In this document: positions 53,444-62,386 of the stretch, piece after piece | Layout of the letters: every line of letters begins with the position of its first letter | Position numbering within the stretch: the first letter of the stretch is position 1 | DNA from: Polyangiaceae bacterium | GTDB taxonomy: Bacteria; Myxococcota_A; Polyangia; Polyangiales; Polyangiaceae | Direction: 5' to 3' | Assembly: GCA_947475525.1 (NCBI GenBank) | Contig: CANJMI010000008.1 | Span: 124,001-188,000 of the forward strand | DNA length: 64,000 nucleotides | The notes under the pieces: generated by a model | What the model saw: the letters and a program-made list of their open reading frames with translations, nothing else | What the model was told of the DNA's origin: nothing | Databases searched by the model: none | Position numbers and translations under genes: made by a program

Positions 53444-54102
53444 CGCCTTAACGTCGATGCAAGGATCGGCGTCAAGGGCCTCGCGCGGTAGCCGTCGCCC
53501 ATCCTCGATCGAAGGCTTTCATGGGGAGAAACTGTTGCAAATCTGCGCGTATGTATCGGGAAAGGTGTGTTCAGCGGACTGGGCGTTCAGCGCTGGGGTA
53601 CCCCAGTAAAATTCTCTCGTTTCTTTTCGATTACTTGGCCCAGCGCGAGACTTTTTCGTTTGCTGGACCGCTAAACATTGGGGTAGTACTGCGGGCTCCT
53701 CGAAGCCCTTGGCGGCCTCATCACGACGCTCGTTTCGCACGCACATTCGCTCGATTTTTAGAGCTGCCAGGGCCCTAAGCCCGGGCTCTCGTACTGGGAT
53801 CTGGCGGGGACCCAACCCCGCACTCGGATCGCCGTCGCACCGGCTCGGTTTTTTGGTTTGATTCGACGGCGGCACCTCGATAGGTAGCCGCCGCCTGCTA
53901 CGACGAAAGACGTGGTGGGGCTCTGAGAGAGGAACGCCAGGCTTCGCAAGAACCGCTTGACACCCGGGGGGGTGCAAGGCGCGGGAGAGTTGTATCTGGC
54001 CTCGGCGCCACGTGAGCCGGCGGCACGGGTACTCCACAGGTTATACACAGGGCGCACCGCCAGTCGCCAGTTCGTCAATTTAGCTACAGAGGTTCAGGGG
54101 TC
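53444..54102. other. Long divergent spacer between rnj and nrdJ
   Basis: 659 bp without a supported gene. The part 53540-53700 is noticeably AT-richer than its surroundings and has several T-runs. Near 53833-53854 a small GCCG/CGGC hairpin is followed by TCGG and six T, which could attenuate a plus-strand leader. Near 54030-54049 are DnaA-box-like sequences. A conserved cobalamin-riboswitch core could not be identified. Confidence 0.6.
54030..54049 (+). promoter_or_regulatory. Pair of DnaA-box-like sequences upstream of nrdJ
   Basis: TTATACACA (54041-54049) matches the DnaA-box consensus TTWTNCACA exactly. TACTCCACA (54030-54038) matches TTATCCACA at seven of nine positions. They are direct repeats 11 bp apart, about one helix turn, and end 53 bp before the nrdJ start. 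DnaA is known to regulate the E. coli nrdAB promoter. The spacer is otherwise not an origin. Confidence 0.45.
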
Positions 54103-57100
54103 ATGTCGCAATCGGAATTCGCGGGAGAGGTTGAATTGGTCGCCAAAGCAATGGGGGGCAGCGAGCGCCGCGGAGCGGAGAGCTCACGGCAAGACGACGC
54201 GGCCACCAAGAATCCCACGTCGAAACGACGCGGTCCTCGGACTCGTGGTCTGAAGTTTGACCGCGTCATCGGCACGCCCGGCGTCGATCCGCTCGACGAA
54301 GTTCGGATGGAGAAACGCACGAGCGTCATCTACAACACCGACGGCTCGGTGGTGTTCAAGCTCGAAGGCGCCGAGATCCCCGCCGAGTGGTCCCAGCTCG
54401 CGACCGACATCGTCGTGTCGAAGTACTTCCGAAAGGCTGGGCTCTTCGGCGACAAGAACCAAGGCGAGACGAGCGTCCGCCAGGTCGTGTACCGCATCGC
54501 GCACACGATCCGCGAAGCTGGCGAGCGATTCGGCGGCTACTTCCTTTCCACCGAAGACGCGAACAACTTCGAGGCCGAGCTCAGCTACTTCCTGATCAAC
54601 CAATACGCGGCGTTCAACTCGCCTGTTTGGTTCAATTGCGGCCTCTGGCACGAGTACGAGATCAAAGGCACGGGCGGGAACCATGCGTGGAACCCCGCGT
54701 CGCAGCCCGGCAGCGACAACGAAATCTACGCGGTCGACCACGCCTACGAGCGCCCACAATGCTCGGCGTGCTTCATTCAGTCGGTCGACGACGACCTGAT
54801 GTCGATCTACGAGCTCATCCAGCACGAGGCTCGGCTGTTCAAGTACGGCTCCGGCACGGGTACCAACTTCAGCTCGATCCGCGGCAAGCAGGAGAAGCTG
54901 TCAGGCGGCGGCACATCGAGCGGACTGATGAGCTTCCTCGAGGTCCTCGACCGTGCGGCGGGCGCGACCAAGAGCGGTGGCACCACGCGGCGCGCCGCGA
55001 AGATGGTCTGCCTCGACATGGACCACCCGGAGATCGTCGACTTCATCCAGTGGAAGGTTCGCGAAGAGAAGAAGGCTCGCTCGCTCATCGCGGCCGGATA
55101 CTCCGCCGACTTCAACGGCGAGGCGTATCACACGGTCAGCGGCCAGAATTCGAACAACTCGATCCGCGTCAGCGACGAGTTCATGCAGGCCGCCACGCTC
55201 TCAAGCGGCGGGGCAACGTCGCCCGCTCCCACCGGCTCCTCCGAGCCGTCCGACGTTTGGCACACGCGCGCCCGCACAACGGGTGAGGTGATCGGCACCT
55301 ACAGCGCCTCGTCGCTCTGGCGCATGTTCTCCGAGGCCGCATGGGAATGCGCCGACCCGGGCATTCAGTACGATTCGACGATCAACAAGTGGCACACGTG
55401 CCCGAACACCGATCGCATCCGCGCGAGCAACCCGTGCTCGGAGTACATGTTCCTCGACAACAGCGCGTGCAACTTGGCGAGCTTGAACCTCACCAAGTTC
55501 TTGCGCGCCGACAACTCGTTCGACGTCGACCTCTACCGCCACGCGACGCGCGTGTTTTTCACGGCGATGGACATCTTGGTCGACCTGTCGAGCTACCCTA
55601 CCGCGCGAATCGCGAAGAACTCGCACGACTACCGCCCGCTTGGTCTCGGCTACGCCAACCTCGGCACCGCGCTCATGCGGCTCGGCATGTCGTACGACTC
55701 CGACGACGGGCGCGCATTCGCGGCGTCCGTCACGTCGATCATGTGCGGTCAGGCGTACAAGACCTCCGCTGAAATCGCGGGGAGCAAGGGAACCTTCAAC
55801 GGCTACGCCAAGAACGAGGAACCCATGCTCCGCGTGATGACGCAGCACCGCGAGGCCGCCATCGCGATCGATCGCGATCATTGCCCCGAGTACCTCTGGC
55901 GTGCCGCGGTCGAAGACTGGGATCAGGCGCTCGAGCTCGGCCGCGAACACGGCTACCGGAACGCGCAGGCCACCGTGCTCGCGCCGACCGGTACCATCGG
56001 CCTCTTGATGGACTGCGACACGACGGGCGTCGAGCCGGATTTCGCACTCGTGAAATTCAAGAAGCTCGCCGGCGGCGGCTACTTCAAGATCGTCAACCAG
56101 TCGGTTCCGGATGCGCTCCGCACCCTCGGCTACCGCCCCCACGAAGTGCAGGAGATCGTTGCCTTCATCTCCGGCACCAACACGCTCCTCGCCGCACCTC
56201 ACGCCAATCGCGCCAAGCTGCTGAGCCTCGGCATGACGAAGGAGGAGCTCGACAAAGTCGAGAAGGCCCTTCCGAGCGTATTTGACCTCGGCTCGGCGTT
56301 CGCCCCGTGGGTCGTCGGCGAAGAAGCCTACAGACGGCTCGGCATCACTGCCGCTACCGGGAACGCGCTGCTCGAAGGTCTCGGCTTCACGCCCGCGGAG
56401 GTCCGCGAGGCGGGTGACGTGATCGTCGGTCGCATGACGATCGAAGGAGCGCCGTACCTCAAGACCGAGCACCTTGCGGTGTTCGACTGCGCAAACCGCT
56501 GCGGCCGCACTGGCACGCGCTTTCTCCAGCCGATGGCGCACATCAAGATGATGGCCGCCACGCAGCCGTTCCTCTCGGGCGCCATCTCAAAGACCGTCAA
56601 CCTTCCCAACGAAGCGACGGTCGAAGATGTCGCGCGCATGTACGAGGAAGGCTGGCGACTCGGCCTCAAGGCCGTCGCGATCTACCGTGACGGGTGCAAG
56701 GCTTCGCAGCCCTTGTCGACCAAAGGAGAAGACGATCAGGAGGCGGACAAGAAGGTTGCCGCGAAGAAAGAAGCTCCGTTGGCAGCACACTCCGCTGCGG
56801 CCGAAACCGCAGCCCGGCAAGCCGAAGTCGTGCATCCGACCGGAGTCCGCGTTCGCCTACCGAGCAAGCGCACGGGCTTCACGCAAGAGGCGAAAGTCGG
56901 CGGACACAAGATCTTCCTCCGCACCGGTGAGTACATCGACGGAACGCTCGGCGAGATCTTCGTCGACATGCACAAGGAAGGTGCCGCGTTCCGCTCGCTG
57001 ATGAACTGCTTCTCGATGTCGGTCTCGATCGGCCTGCAATATGGCGTGCCGCTCCACACCTACGTCGACCAGTTCACCTTCACCCGCTTCGAGCCGCAGG

Positions 57101-57453
57101 GCATGGTGCAGGGCCACGACAACGTGAAGATGGCGACGTCGATCGTCGACTACATCTTCCGCGTACTCGGCGTGGAGTACCTACAACGCTACGACCTCGC
57201 TCACGTGCAGCCTGAACCGGCGATTGCCGATCCTGGCGAGACGGCGGCCAACGAGCCCCCCTCACTGCGCGTCGATTCGGCGAAGGCCACTCCGACTGCG
57301 CACGGCCGCAGCGGCGCCGTCAGCGGGATCGACGCACAACTCGAAGAGATGATGGGCGACGCCCCCGTCTGCGATGGTTGCGGTCACATCACGGTGCGCA
57401 ATGGGGCTTGTTACAAGTGCCTCAACTGCGGAAATAGCCTCGGCTGCTCCTGA
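54103..57453 (+). CDS. nrdJ: Vitamin B12-dependent ribonucleoside-diphosphate reductase (class II)
   Basis: A 1116-residue adenosylcobalamin-dependent reductase making deoxyribonucleotides independently of oxygen. Elements are SPVWFNCG, a redox Cys in [19 protein letters not shown], the radical Cys C445 in [44 protein letters not shown], and the late [14 protein letters not shown] linker (about 870-920) precedes a C-terminal TSCPD-type domain, and four to six cysteines at the end ([16 protein letters not shown]) form a zinc ribbon. A 60-residue N-terminal tail is disordered. A GGGG ribosome site lies 8 bases before the ATG. Confidence 0.95.
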   Translation: MSQSEFAGEVELVAKAMGGSERRGAESSRQDDAATKNPTSKRRGPRTRGLKFDRVIGTPGVDPLDEVRMEKRTSVIYNTDGSVVFKLEGAEIPAEWSQLATDIVVSKYFRKAGLFGDKNQGETSVRQVVYRIAHTIREAGERFGGYFLSTEDANNFEAELSYFLINQYAAFNSPVWFNCGLWHEYEIKGTGGNHAWNPASQPGSDNEIYAVDHAYERPQCSACFIQSVDDDLMSIYELIQHEARLFKYGSGTGTNFSSIRGKQEKLSGGGTSSGLMSFLEVLDRAAGATKSGGTTRRAAKMVCLDMDHPEIVDFIQWKVREEKKARSLIAAGYSADFNGEAYHTVSGQNSNNSIRVSDEFMQAATLSSGGATSPAPTGSSEPSDVWHTRARTTGEVIGTYSASSLWRMFSEAAWECADPGIQYDSTINKWHTCPNTDRIRASNPCSEYMFLDNSACNLASLNLTKFLRADNSFDVDLYRHATRVFFTAMDILVDLSSYPTARIAKNSHDYRPLGLGYANLGTALMRLGMSYDSDDGRAFAASVTSIMCGQAYKTSAEIAGSKGTFNGYAKNEEPMLRVMTQHREAAIAIDRDHCPEYLWRAAVEDWDQALELGREHGYRNAQATVLAPTGTIGLLMDCDTTGVEPDFALVKFKKLAGGGYFKIVNQSVPDALRTLGYRPHEVQEIVAFISGTNTLLAAPHANRAKLLSLGMTKEELDKVEKALPSVFDLGSAFAPWVVGEEAYRRLGITAATGNALLEGLGFTPAEVREAGDVIVGRMTIEGAPYLKTEHLAVFDCANRCGRTGTRFLQPMAHIKMMAATQPFLSGAISKTVNLPNEATVEDVARMYEEGWRLGLKAVAIYRDGCKASQPLSTKGEDDQEADKKVAAKKEAPLAAHSAAAETAARQAEVVHPTGVRVRLPSKRTGFTQEAKVGGHKIFLRTGEYIDGTLGEIFVDMHKEGAAFRSLMNCFSMSVSIGLQYGVPLHTYVDQFTFTRFEPQGMVQGHDNVKMATSIVDYIFRVLGVEYLQRYDLAHVQPEPAIADPGETAANEPPSLRVDSAKATPTAHGRSGAVSGIDAQLEEMMGDAPVCDGCGHITVRNGACYKCLNCGNSLGCS

Positions 57454-57471
57454 ACGCTGACGCTAGCATCG

Positions 57472-57582
57472 TTTTTTTGGCTCTTCGCCTGACGGCTCAT
57501 CGCGGCGCTTTTTGGCTCTTCGCCTGACGGCTCATCGCGCCTTCGCCTGATGGCTCTTCGCCTGACGGCTCATCGCGGCGCT
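57472..57582. repeat. Imperfect direct repeats downstream of nrdJ
   Basis: The unit TTTTTGGCTCTTCGCCTGACGGCTCATCGCGGCGCT (positions counted, not exact at edges) appears at about 57474-57509, 57509-57539 (shortened) and 57551-57582, with a partial copy CTTCGCCTGATGG at 57541-57553. Copies are nearly identical over 28 or more bases. The array is non-coding, between the stops of two convergent genes. Confidence 0.85.
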
Positions 57583-57599
57583 ACCTCAGCGCCGCGATG
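57571..57599. terminator. Bidirectional terminator-like hairpin between nrdJ and alr
   Basis: A perfect 12-bp stem, CATCGCGGCGCT with AGCGCCGCGATG (arms 57571-57582, 57588-57599), encloses a 5-base loop ACCTC. The left arm is the end of the last direct-repeat copy. It lies between converging genes and could stop both transcripts; no U-tract follows on either strand. Confidence 0.6.
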
Positions 57600-57614
57600 G
57601 ACCCGGGGTTTCGC

Positions 57615-59003
57615 TCAGGGATGCCGGTAGAATCGGGGCACCCGACGGGACACGCTGGTCAACGTTTCCCATGGAATCGTGCCCGAGAGTTCGGCGACCT
57701 CTTGGACCGCGATCGCGTCCGTTCCAAAGCGACCGCGTTGCTCGCCTACGATGACGACTTCGTCGCGGATCGCCACCTGCGGGTGGTCGGTCACATCGAC
57801 CATCGTCAGGTCCATCGAGACGTTGCCGGCGATAGGAGCGCGCTTGCCGCCAATCAGTACGAATCCTCGGTTGGAGAGCGCACGGCTGAAGCCATCCGCA
57901 TAACCGATCGGAATGGTCGCGATCCGGCTCTCGCGCGCGGCCGTCCACGTGTGTCCGTAGCCAAGCGATTCGCCCGCCGACACGCTGCGCAAAGCCACGA
58001 CCTCGCTCAACACACTCATCACGGGCTTGAGCTTTGGATAGCGCGGGTCGCGAACCGTCGGCTCGTCGCTCGGCGGCGCCACAACCGCGGCACACGGCGG
58101 AACGCCGAACAACGCGAGCCCCGGGCGCACAACTTCGAAGTGGGTCGATGGCCAGCGCAACATCGCCGCGCTGTTCGCCGCGTGCCTGAGAGACACGTCG
58201 AGACCCGCTTGCGAGACCATTCCAAGGGCGGACTCGAAGCGACCGAGTTGCTCGACCGTTGCGACGTCGGACTCGGCGTCAGCGCATGCGAAATGCGTCA
58301 TCCAACCCGTCACGCGGAGCTCGCTGCGTTGGCCCAGCACGGAGAGCACGCCCGCGAGCTCGGGAGCGCGCACACCAAGGCGCCCCATGCCGGTATCGAT
58401 CTTTACGTGAACATCCAGCTGCCCTTCGACAGCGCCGGTCGAGACCATGTAACGCTGAGCTCCGGCAAGCGCTTCGACCTGTTCGGCGTCGAAGACGACA
58501 GGCGTCAGCCGATGCTCGATCAAGGCCTCGAGGCCATCACGTCGACGACCGTGCGAGCCGCTCATGATCAAGATTGGCCCACGAAAACCCGCGTTACGCA
58601 GCTCGATTCCCTCTTCGAGCAATGCGACGCACACGCCGTCGACCCCCGTCTGTTCGAGCGTCGTCGCGACGATTGACCCACCGTGCCCGTAGGCGTCGGC
58701 CTTGAGAACTGCCCAAATTTTCGCCGGTGGTCGCGCGCCTTGGTTCGCGCTTGCGACGAGGCATGCGCGCAATTCGTGAAGATTGTGCCTCAGGTGGGCG
58801 AGATTGATCTCCGCCCGTGTGACGCGTGCCGCTTCGGATGGTGCTGCGCGTTTCGGTCGCACGACGCGAGCGCCTTCGTGGCCTGGATCGGATGGAGCCG
58901 CCTGCCATGCCCCGTCCGCCGACGAGGAGGCGGAGGGCGCCGGGGCGACGGGTTGGGATTCAGAGGCGTCAGGGGGCAAAAGGGGGAGCATGCCGGGGTC
59001 CAT
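57615..59003 (-). CDS. alr: Alanine racemase
   Basis: A 462-residue PLP enzyme that provides D-alanine for peptidoglycan. The PLP Lys is K101 in AVLKADAYGHG, the opposing catalytic Tyr is in SLGYGHTW, and DVHVKIDTGMGRLG and GYADGFSRALSNRG are standard blocks. A non-conserved N-terminal extension of about 60 residues, rich in Pro, Ala and Ser, precedes the barrel; ordinary enzymes start near RAEINLAHLRHN. It has no signal peptide. It is convergent with nrdJ and 41 bp downstream of a small lipoprotein gene. Confidence 0.95.
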   Translation of the reverse strand: MDPGMLPLLPPDASESQPVAPAPSASSSADGAWQAAPSDPGHEGARVVRPKRAAPSEAARVTRAEINLAHLRHNLHELRACLVASANQGARPPAKIWAVLKADAYGHGGSIVATTLEQTGVDGVCVALLEEGIELRNAGFRGPILIMSGSHGRRRDGLEALIEHRLTPVVFDAEQVEALAGAQRYMVSTGAVEGQLDVHVKIDTGMGRLGVRAPELAGVLSVLGQRSELRVTGWMTHFACADAESDVATVEQLGRFESALGMVSQAGLDVSLRHAANSAAMLRWPSTHFEVVRPGLALFGVPPCAAVVAPPSDEPTVRDPRYPKLKPVMSVLSEVVALRSVSAGESLGYGHTWTAARESRIATIPIGYADGFSRALSNRGFVLIGGKRAPIAGNVSMDLTMVDVTDHPQVAIRDEVVIVGEQRGRFGTDAIAVQEVAELSGTIPWETLTSVSRRVPRFYRHP

Positions 59004-59044
59004 GGCTACTCAAAATGATCGGGACGGGGCAACATGACAGCGTC

Positions 59045-59314
59045 TCAATTCCGCCCGAGCGCGTCGAGGCGCTGCGAAGCATGAACGATGCGGTCGCGCG
59101 TTTGCCCGTAGGTGTAGTGCGCCGTCCATTCGCGCCAGCAGTCGCGCCGAACTTCCGTCCGCATCTCCGGCTGGAGGTCGAGGGCCATACAGTGCTCGAA
59201 GCGCACGTCGCCTTCGTAAACCGCCTGAATGTTGGCACCGCATGACGTGGTGAGAGGCAGCGCGACGAGCGAAAACCAAGCAGCTGGATGGTGGCCCCTC
59301 GTGGCGAATTTCAT
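59045..59314 (-). CDS. Small lipoprotein
   Basis: An 89-residue protein from ATG 59314 with GAGGG upstream as ribosome site. The signal peptide ends in lipobox LTTSC (Cys about 25). The short mature part (ANIQAVYEGDVRFEHCMALD, then RRDCWREWTAHYTYGQTRDRI) has two Cys that could pair. A longer form from ATG 59419 would overlap the divergent helicase and bury the signal peptide. No family is recognised. It lies upstream of alr in the same direction, which suggests co-expression with cell-envelope synthesis. Confidence 0.72.
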   Translation of the reverse strand: MKFATRGHHPAAWFSLVALPLTTSCGANIQAVYEGDVRFEHCMALDLQPEMRTEVRRDCWREWTAHYTYGQTRDRIVHASQRLDALGRN

Positions 59315-59364
59315 GCTAGACCCTCGTGATTCCGAAAGCCTAGCACTCCAGCGGATGAGTAGAC

Positions 59365-61569
59365 GTGAATCGCGCACCTGACGAAAACCGAGGACGGATG
59401 CATGAGGATGCCGAGGCAATCCTCAGCGACGAGCAGGCGCTCTGCGATCGCGTGATCGCGCACCTCGTGGCGCGTCCACCATCGAAGCCACCCCCGCGCA
59501 TCGCCGACGACATCGCGCTGATCACCCTGCGTGACCAAGTTTCGGTTTCGCGACTCGAGGACATCCCCGCGCTTATCGCACAGATGGAGCAAGTGGCTGC
59601 CATTGCGAGCCAGCGAGGCCAGGGCACGGACGAGCCCGTGGATCCGAAGAGCCCCTACTTCGGGCACCTGCGTCTCGCAGAAGAAGCACGCGGCGAGCGG
59701 GACGTGCTGATCGGCAAGACGACCTACGTCGAACCGAAAGCAGGCGTGCGCATCGTCGACTGGCGCCACGCGCCGGTCAGCCAGCTCTACTACCGTTACG
59801 AAGAAGGCGCGGCATACGAAGAGCAGTTCGGCGATCGCGAGGTCGTCGGCAGAGTCCTCACGCGCCGGACCGTCACGATCATCGATTCGGAACTCCAACG
59901 CATCTCTTCGCCGCAAGGCACCTTCGTCAAGCGGACCGATGGCCGATGGCGCGAACTTCAGGCACACCACACGTCGCTCGCCGGCGGACAAGGCACAGCC
60001 GTTCGCCCCGACCACATGCGCGGCGTCCTCGGTGCGGCTAGCAACAGCGGAAACCAACGCGAGGACCGCCACCTACCCGAGATCGCTGCGCTGCTCGATC
60101 CCAAACAGTTCGAAGTGATCTCGAAGCCCGACAGCGGCGTCGTCGTCGTACAAGGCGGCGCTGGCAGCGGCAAGACGACCATTGGCGTGCACCGAATGGC
60201 GTACCTCGCGTACCAGTCACGGACCCGCTTCGCCGCCGAGCGCATGCTGGTCATCGTCGGCACGCCCGCCCTGCGCGACTACATCGCACAACTGCTCGAA
60301 GCCCTCGATCTGGCCCAAGTGAAAGTGGCGACCTACGAGTTCTGGGCCACCGAGCTCCGTAAGAAAAACTTCGACTGGATCGACCTGCCTTTTGACGACG
60401 GAACCCCGGTCGAAGTCTCGCGGATGAAGACCGATCCCGCGCTCTTACCGCTGTTCGAACGCCGCGCCCGCGGCTACGTTCGTGACGGCCGCACGACGGC
60501 CCAAGACGCGCTCGGACTCTGGGCCGAGGTCCTGACGGATCGCGAGTCCCTGCGGCGTGCGCTGCTGTCAGTTCCCAATCCTCGGTTGAACGAAGACCAG
60601 CTCGACCGAGCCTGGCGCCACTGCAGTGAACGCTGCCCGGCGGTCGCCGAGTGGAGCCGGGATGACGGGGCACTCAATGCCGAAGGCGAGGCGTTCGAAG
60701 GCGCGGATGGCGTGGCGGAACAAGACGACGACCGCGCGATGCTCGACATCGAGGACGACGCCCTCTTGCTGCGAGCCTACCAGCTCGTGTGTGGCCCGCT
60801 GTCGACCGCGCCGCGCGGCCAGCCGCGACGCAAGATGGTGCGTTACGAACACCTTTTCGTAGACGAAGCCCAAGATCTCGCGGCGATCGATTTTTGCGTA
60901 CTCGCGGACGTGGTGAGCGAGCAGAAGAGCATCACACTCGCGGGCGACACGGCGCAGCGCCTGCACCTCGACACGGGCTTCCGCTCGTGGACCGAGGTGC
61001 TCACGTCGCTCAAGCTCGAGCACACCTCGGTCGAGCCCCTGAAGATCGCCTACCGCTGCACCCGCGAAGTCTTGCAAGTGGCGCGTGAAGTGCTCGGCCC
61101 GCTCGTCGATCCCGAAGAGCCCATCGCCCCGCGCACCGGCGCCCCTGTCGAATTCCACCCCTTTCCGTCGCAGGGTGCCGCAGCGGCGTTCCTCGGCGAC
61201 GTGCTTCGCCCGCTATTTGCGCGAGAACCGCGCGCGACCGTGGCGGTGCTTGCGCGCTATCCCGAACAAGCCGACGCGTACTACGACGCCTTGCGGTTGG
61301 CCGAGGTGCCACACCTGCGGCGCGTGAAGAACTTCGATTTCGCCTTTAAATCGGGGGTCGAAGTCACCGAGATCCGCCAGGTGAAAGGCCTTGAATACGA
61401 CTACGTCATCCTCGTCGACGCCAACGCCTCGACCTACCCCGCCGAAGACGACGCGCGCTATCAGCTCCACATTGGCGCAACGCGAGCAGCCCACCAACTC
61501 TGGATCCTGACGAGCGGCCCCCCCTCGCCGCTCCTGCCGCGACGCTTGCTGGACGCCGAAGACGACTGA
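59365..61569 (+). CDS. HelD-type superfamily 1 ATPase
   Basis: A 734-residue UvrD/HelD-family motor. The HelD-specific opening is present: SPYFGHLRLAEE followed by RIVDWRHAPVSQLYYRYE. Motif Ia/Walker A is GGAGSGKTTIGVHRM (about 262-276), Walker B is LFVDEAQDLAAID (about 497-509), with AGDTAQRLH and VKGLEYDYVILVDAN later. HelD proteins bind RNA polymerase and recycle stalled complexes; the family was first called helicase IV. ATG 59365 is used; divergence from the small lipoprotein leaves a 50-bp spacer. Confidence 0.9.
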   Translation: MNRAPDENRGRMHEDAEAILSDEQALCDRVIAHLVARPPSKPPPRIADDIALITLRDQVSVSRLEDIPALIAQMEQVAAIASQRGQGTDEPVDPKSPYFGHLRLAEEARGERDVLIGKTTYVEPKAGVRIVDWRHAPVSQLYYRYEEGAAYEEQFGDREVVGRVLTRRTVTIIDSELQRISSPQGTFVKRTDGRWRELQAHHTSLAGGQGTAVRPDHMRGVLGAASNSGNQREDRHLPEIAALLDPKQFEVISKPDSGVVVVQGGAGSGKTTIGVHRMAYLAYQSRTRFAAERMLVIVGTPALRDYIAQLLEALDLAQVKVATYEFWATELRKKNFDWIDLPFDDGTPVEVSRMKTDPALLPLFERRARGYVRDGRTTAQDALGLWAEVLTDRESLRRALLSVPNPRLNEDQLDRAWRHCSERCPAVAEWSRDDGALNAEGEAFEGADGVAEQDDDRAMLDIEDDALLLRAYQLVCGPLSTAPRGQPRRKMVRYEHLFVDEAQDLAAIDFCVLADVVSEQKSITLAGDTAQRLHLDTGFRSWTEVLTSLKLEHTSVEPLKIAYRCTREVLQVAREVLGPLVDPEEPIAPRTGAPVEFHPFPSQGAAAAFLGDVLRPLFAREPRATVAVLARYPEQADAYYDALRLAEVPHLRRVKNFDFAFKSGVEVTEIRQVKGLEYDYVILVDANASTYPAEDDARYQLHIGATRAAHQLWILTSGPPSPLLPRRLLDAEDD

Positions 61570-61663
61570 CCCGTGCTCGCTCTGCCATCGAACTGGAGGC
61601 GTCGTCGGTGAGGCGCTTGCACGTGGCTTCACCTTCCACGCGAACCGGTGCAAGAATGCGTGC

Positions 61664-62386
61664 GTGCGCCGCTCTATTTTGCTCGCTACGTCCTTTTGCC
61701 TGAGCGTTTACGCGCTAGAATCTCTCGCGCTCGCTCAGACCGCCGCGCCGCCCCCGGCGCCAATCGTGCCCTCGGCGGTGCCTGCGCCGCTGCCATCTCC
61801 GGTGCCTGCGCCGCTGCCATCTCCGGTGCCTGCGCCGCTGCCCTCTCCGGTGCCTGCGCCGCTGTCTGCGCCGTTGCCGGTTCCGATCTTCGGACCGGGA
61901 GCCCCACCGACCGCGGGGCTGCCCTACATCCCCACATCAAGCCCATCGGGGCCGGACTGGCGCCTCCGCGGCGGCATCGCGGCGGCCGGAGCTGGAGTTG
62001 TTTCGCTCGTGGTGATGGGCGTCGCGTTCGGGCAAGGCAGCGCTGACCAGGACGACGCGGGCTTTGCGGCCTACCGCGCCGGATTGCAACCGGAGCAACA
62101 CGCCTGCGACGTGGCTGCAGCCGGCATGGAGGTGACGAATGTTCCGGGCGCGTCGAGCGCGAGTGCCGTAACGGCGTTGTGCAGCAGCGCAAGTGCCTGG
62201 CACACGGCCGGCGTCGCGACCGCCTTCGTCGGCGGCATTCTCGTCGGCGGCGGCTCCGCGCTGATCCTGACGAGTCGCACCGTGTGGCCCAAACTAACAG
62301 GGAAAAAGGCGCCTTTCGCCTCGCATATCGAGTTCATACCCGTCGCAGGACCGACCACCGGCCTCATGGTCCGCGGGGCGTTCTAG
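61664..62386 (+). CDS. Pro/Ala repeat membrane protein
   Basis: A 240-residue protein from a GTG start. A signal peptide (SLALAQ) is followed by a Pro/Ala/Val repeat region (about 25-75) of VPAPLPSP units. Two hydrophobic helices are predicted (about 105-125, GIAAAGAGVVSLVVMGVAF; and about 185-205, GVATAFVGGILVGGGSALIL), with a Cys-containing loop between (ACDVAAAG, ALCSS). The layout resembles PEGA-lacking envelope proteins of myxobacteria; function is unknown. Its stop shares CTAG with the convergent Lol permease stop. Confidence 0.72.
   Translation: MRRSILLATSFCLSVYALESLALAQTAAPPPAPIVPSAVPAPLPSPVPAPLPSPVPAPLPSPVPAPLSAPLPVPIFGPGAPPTAGLPYIPTSSPSGPDWRLRGGIAAAGAGVVSLVVMGVAFGQGSADQDDAGFAAYRAGLQPEQHACDVAAAGMEVTNVPGASSASAVTALCSSASAWHTAGVATAFVGGILVGGGSALILTSRTVWPKLTGKKAPFASHIEFIPVAGPTTGLMVRGAF
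61778..61873 (+). repeat. Four 24-bp tandem repeats coding for VPAPLPSP
   Basis: Units at 61778-61801, 61802-61825, 61826-61849 and 61850-61873 (GTGCCTGCGCCGCTGCC plus seven bases); the last diverges. Each is eight codons in frame. Confidence 0.9.

Noticed and set aside
53444-54102. Cobalamin riboswitch before the B12-dependent reductase
   Set aside because: No convincing B12-box or conserved core was found on either strand; reductases that use B12 are also not the usual targets.
55201-56541. A 446-codon open frame on the minus strand inside nrdJ
   Set aside because: It is entirely antisense to a well-supported enzyme, and its Arg/Ala/Glu-rich composition is the usual mirror of GC-rich coding DNA.
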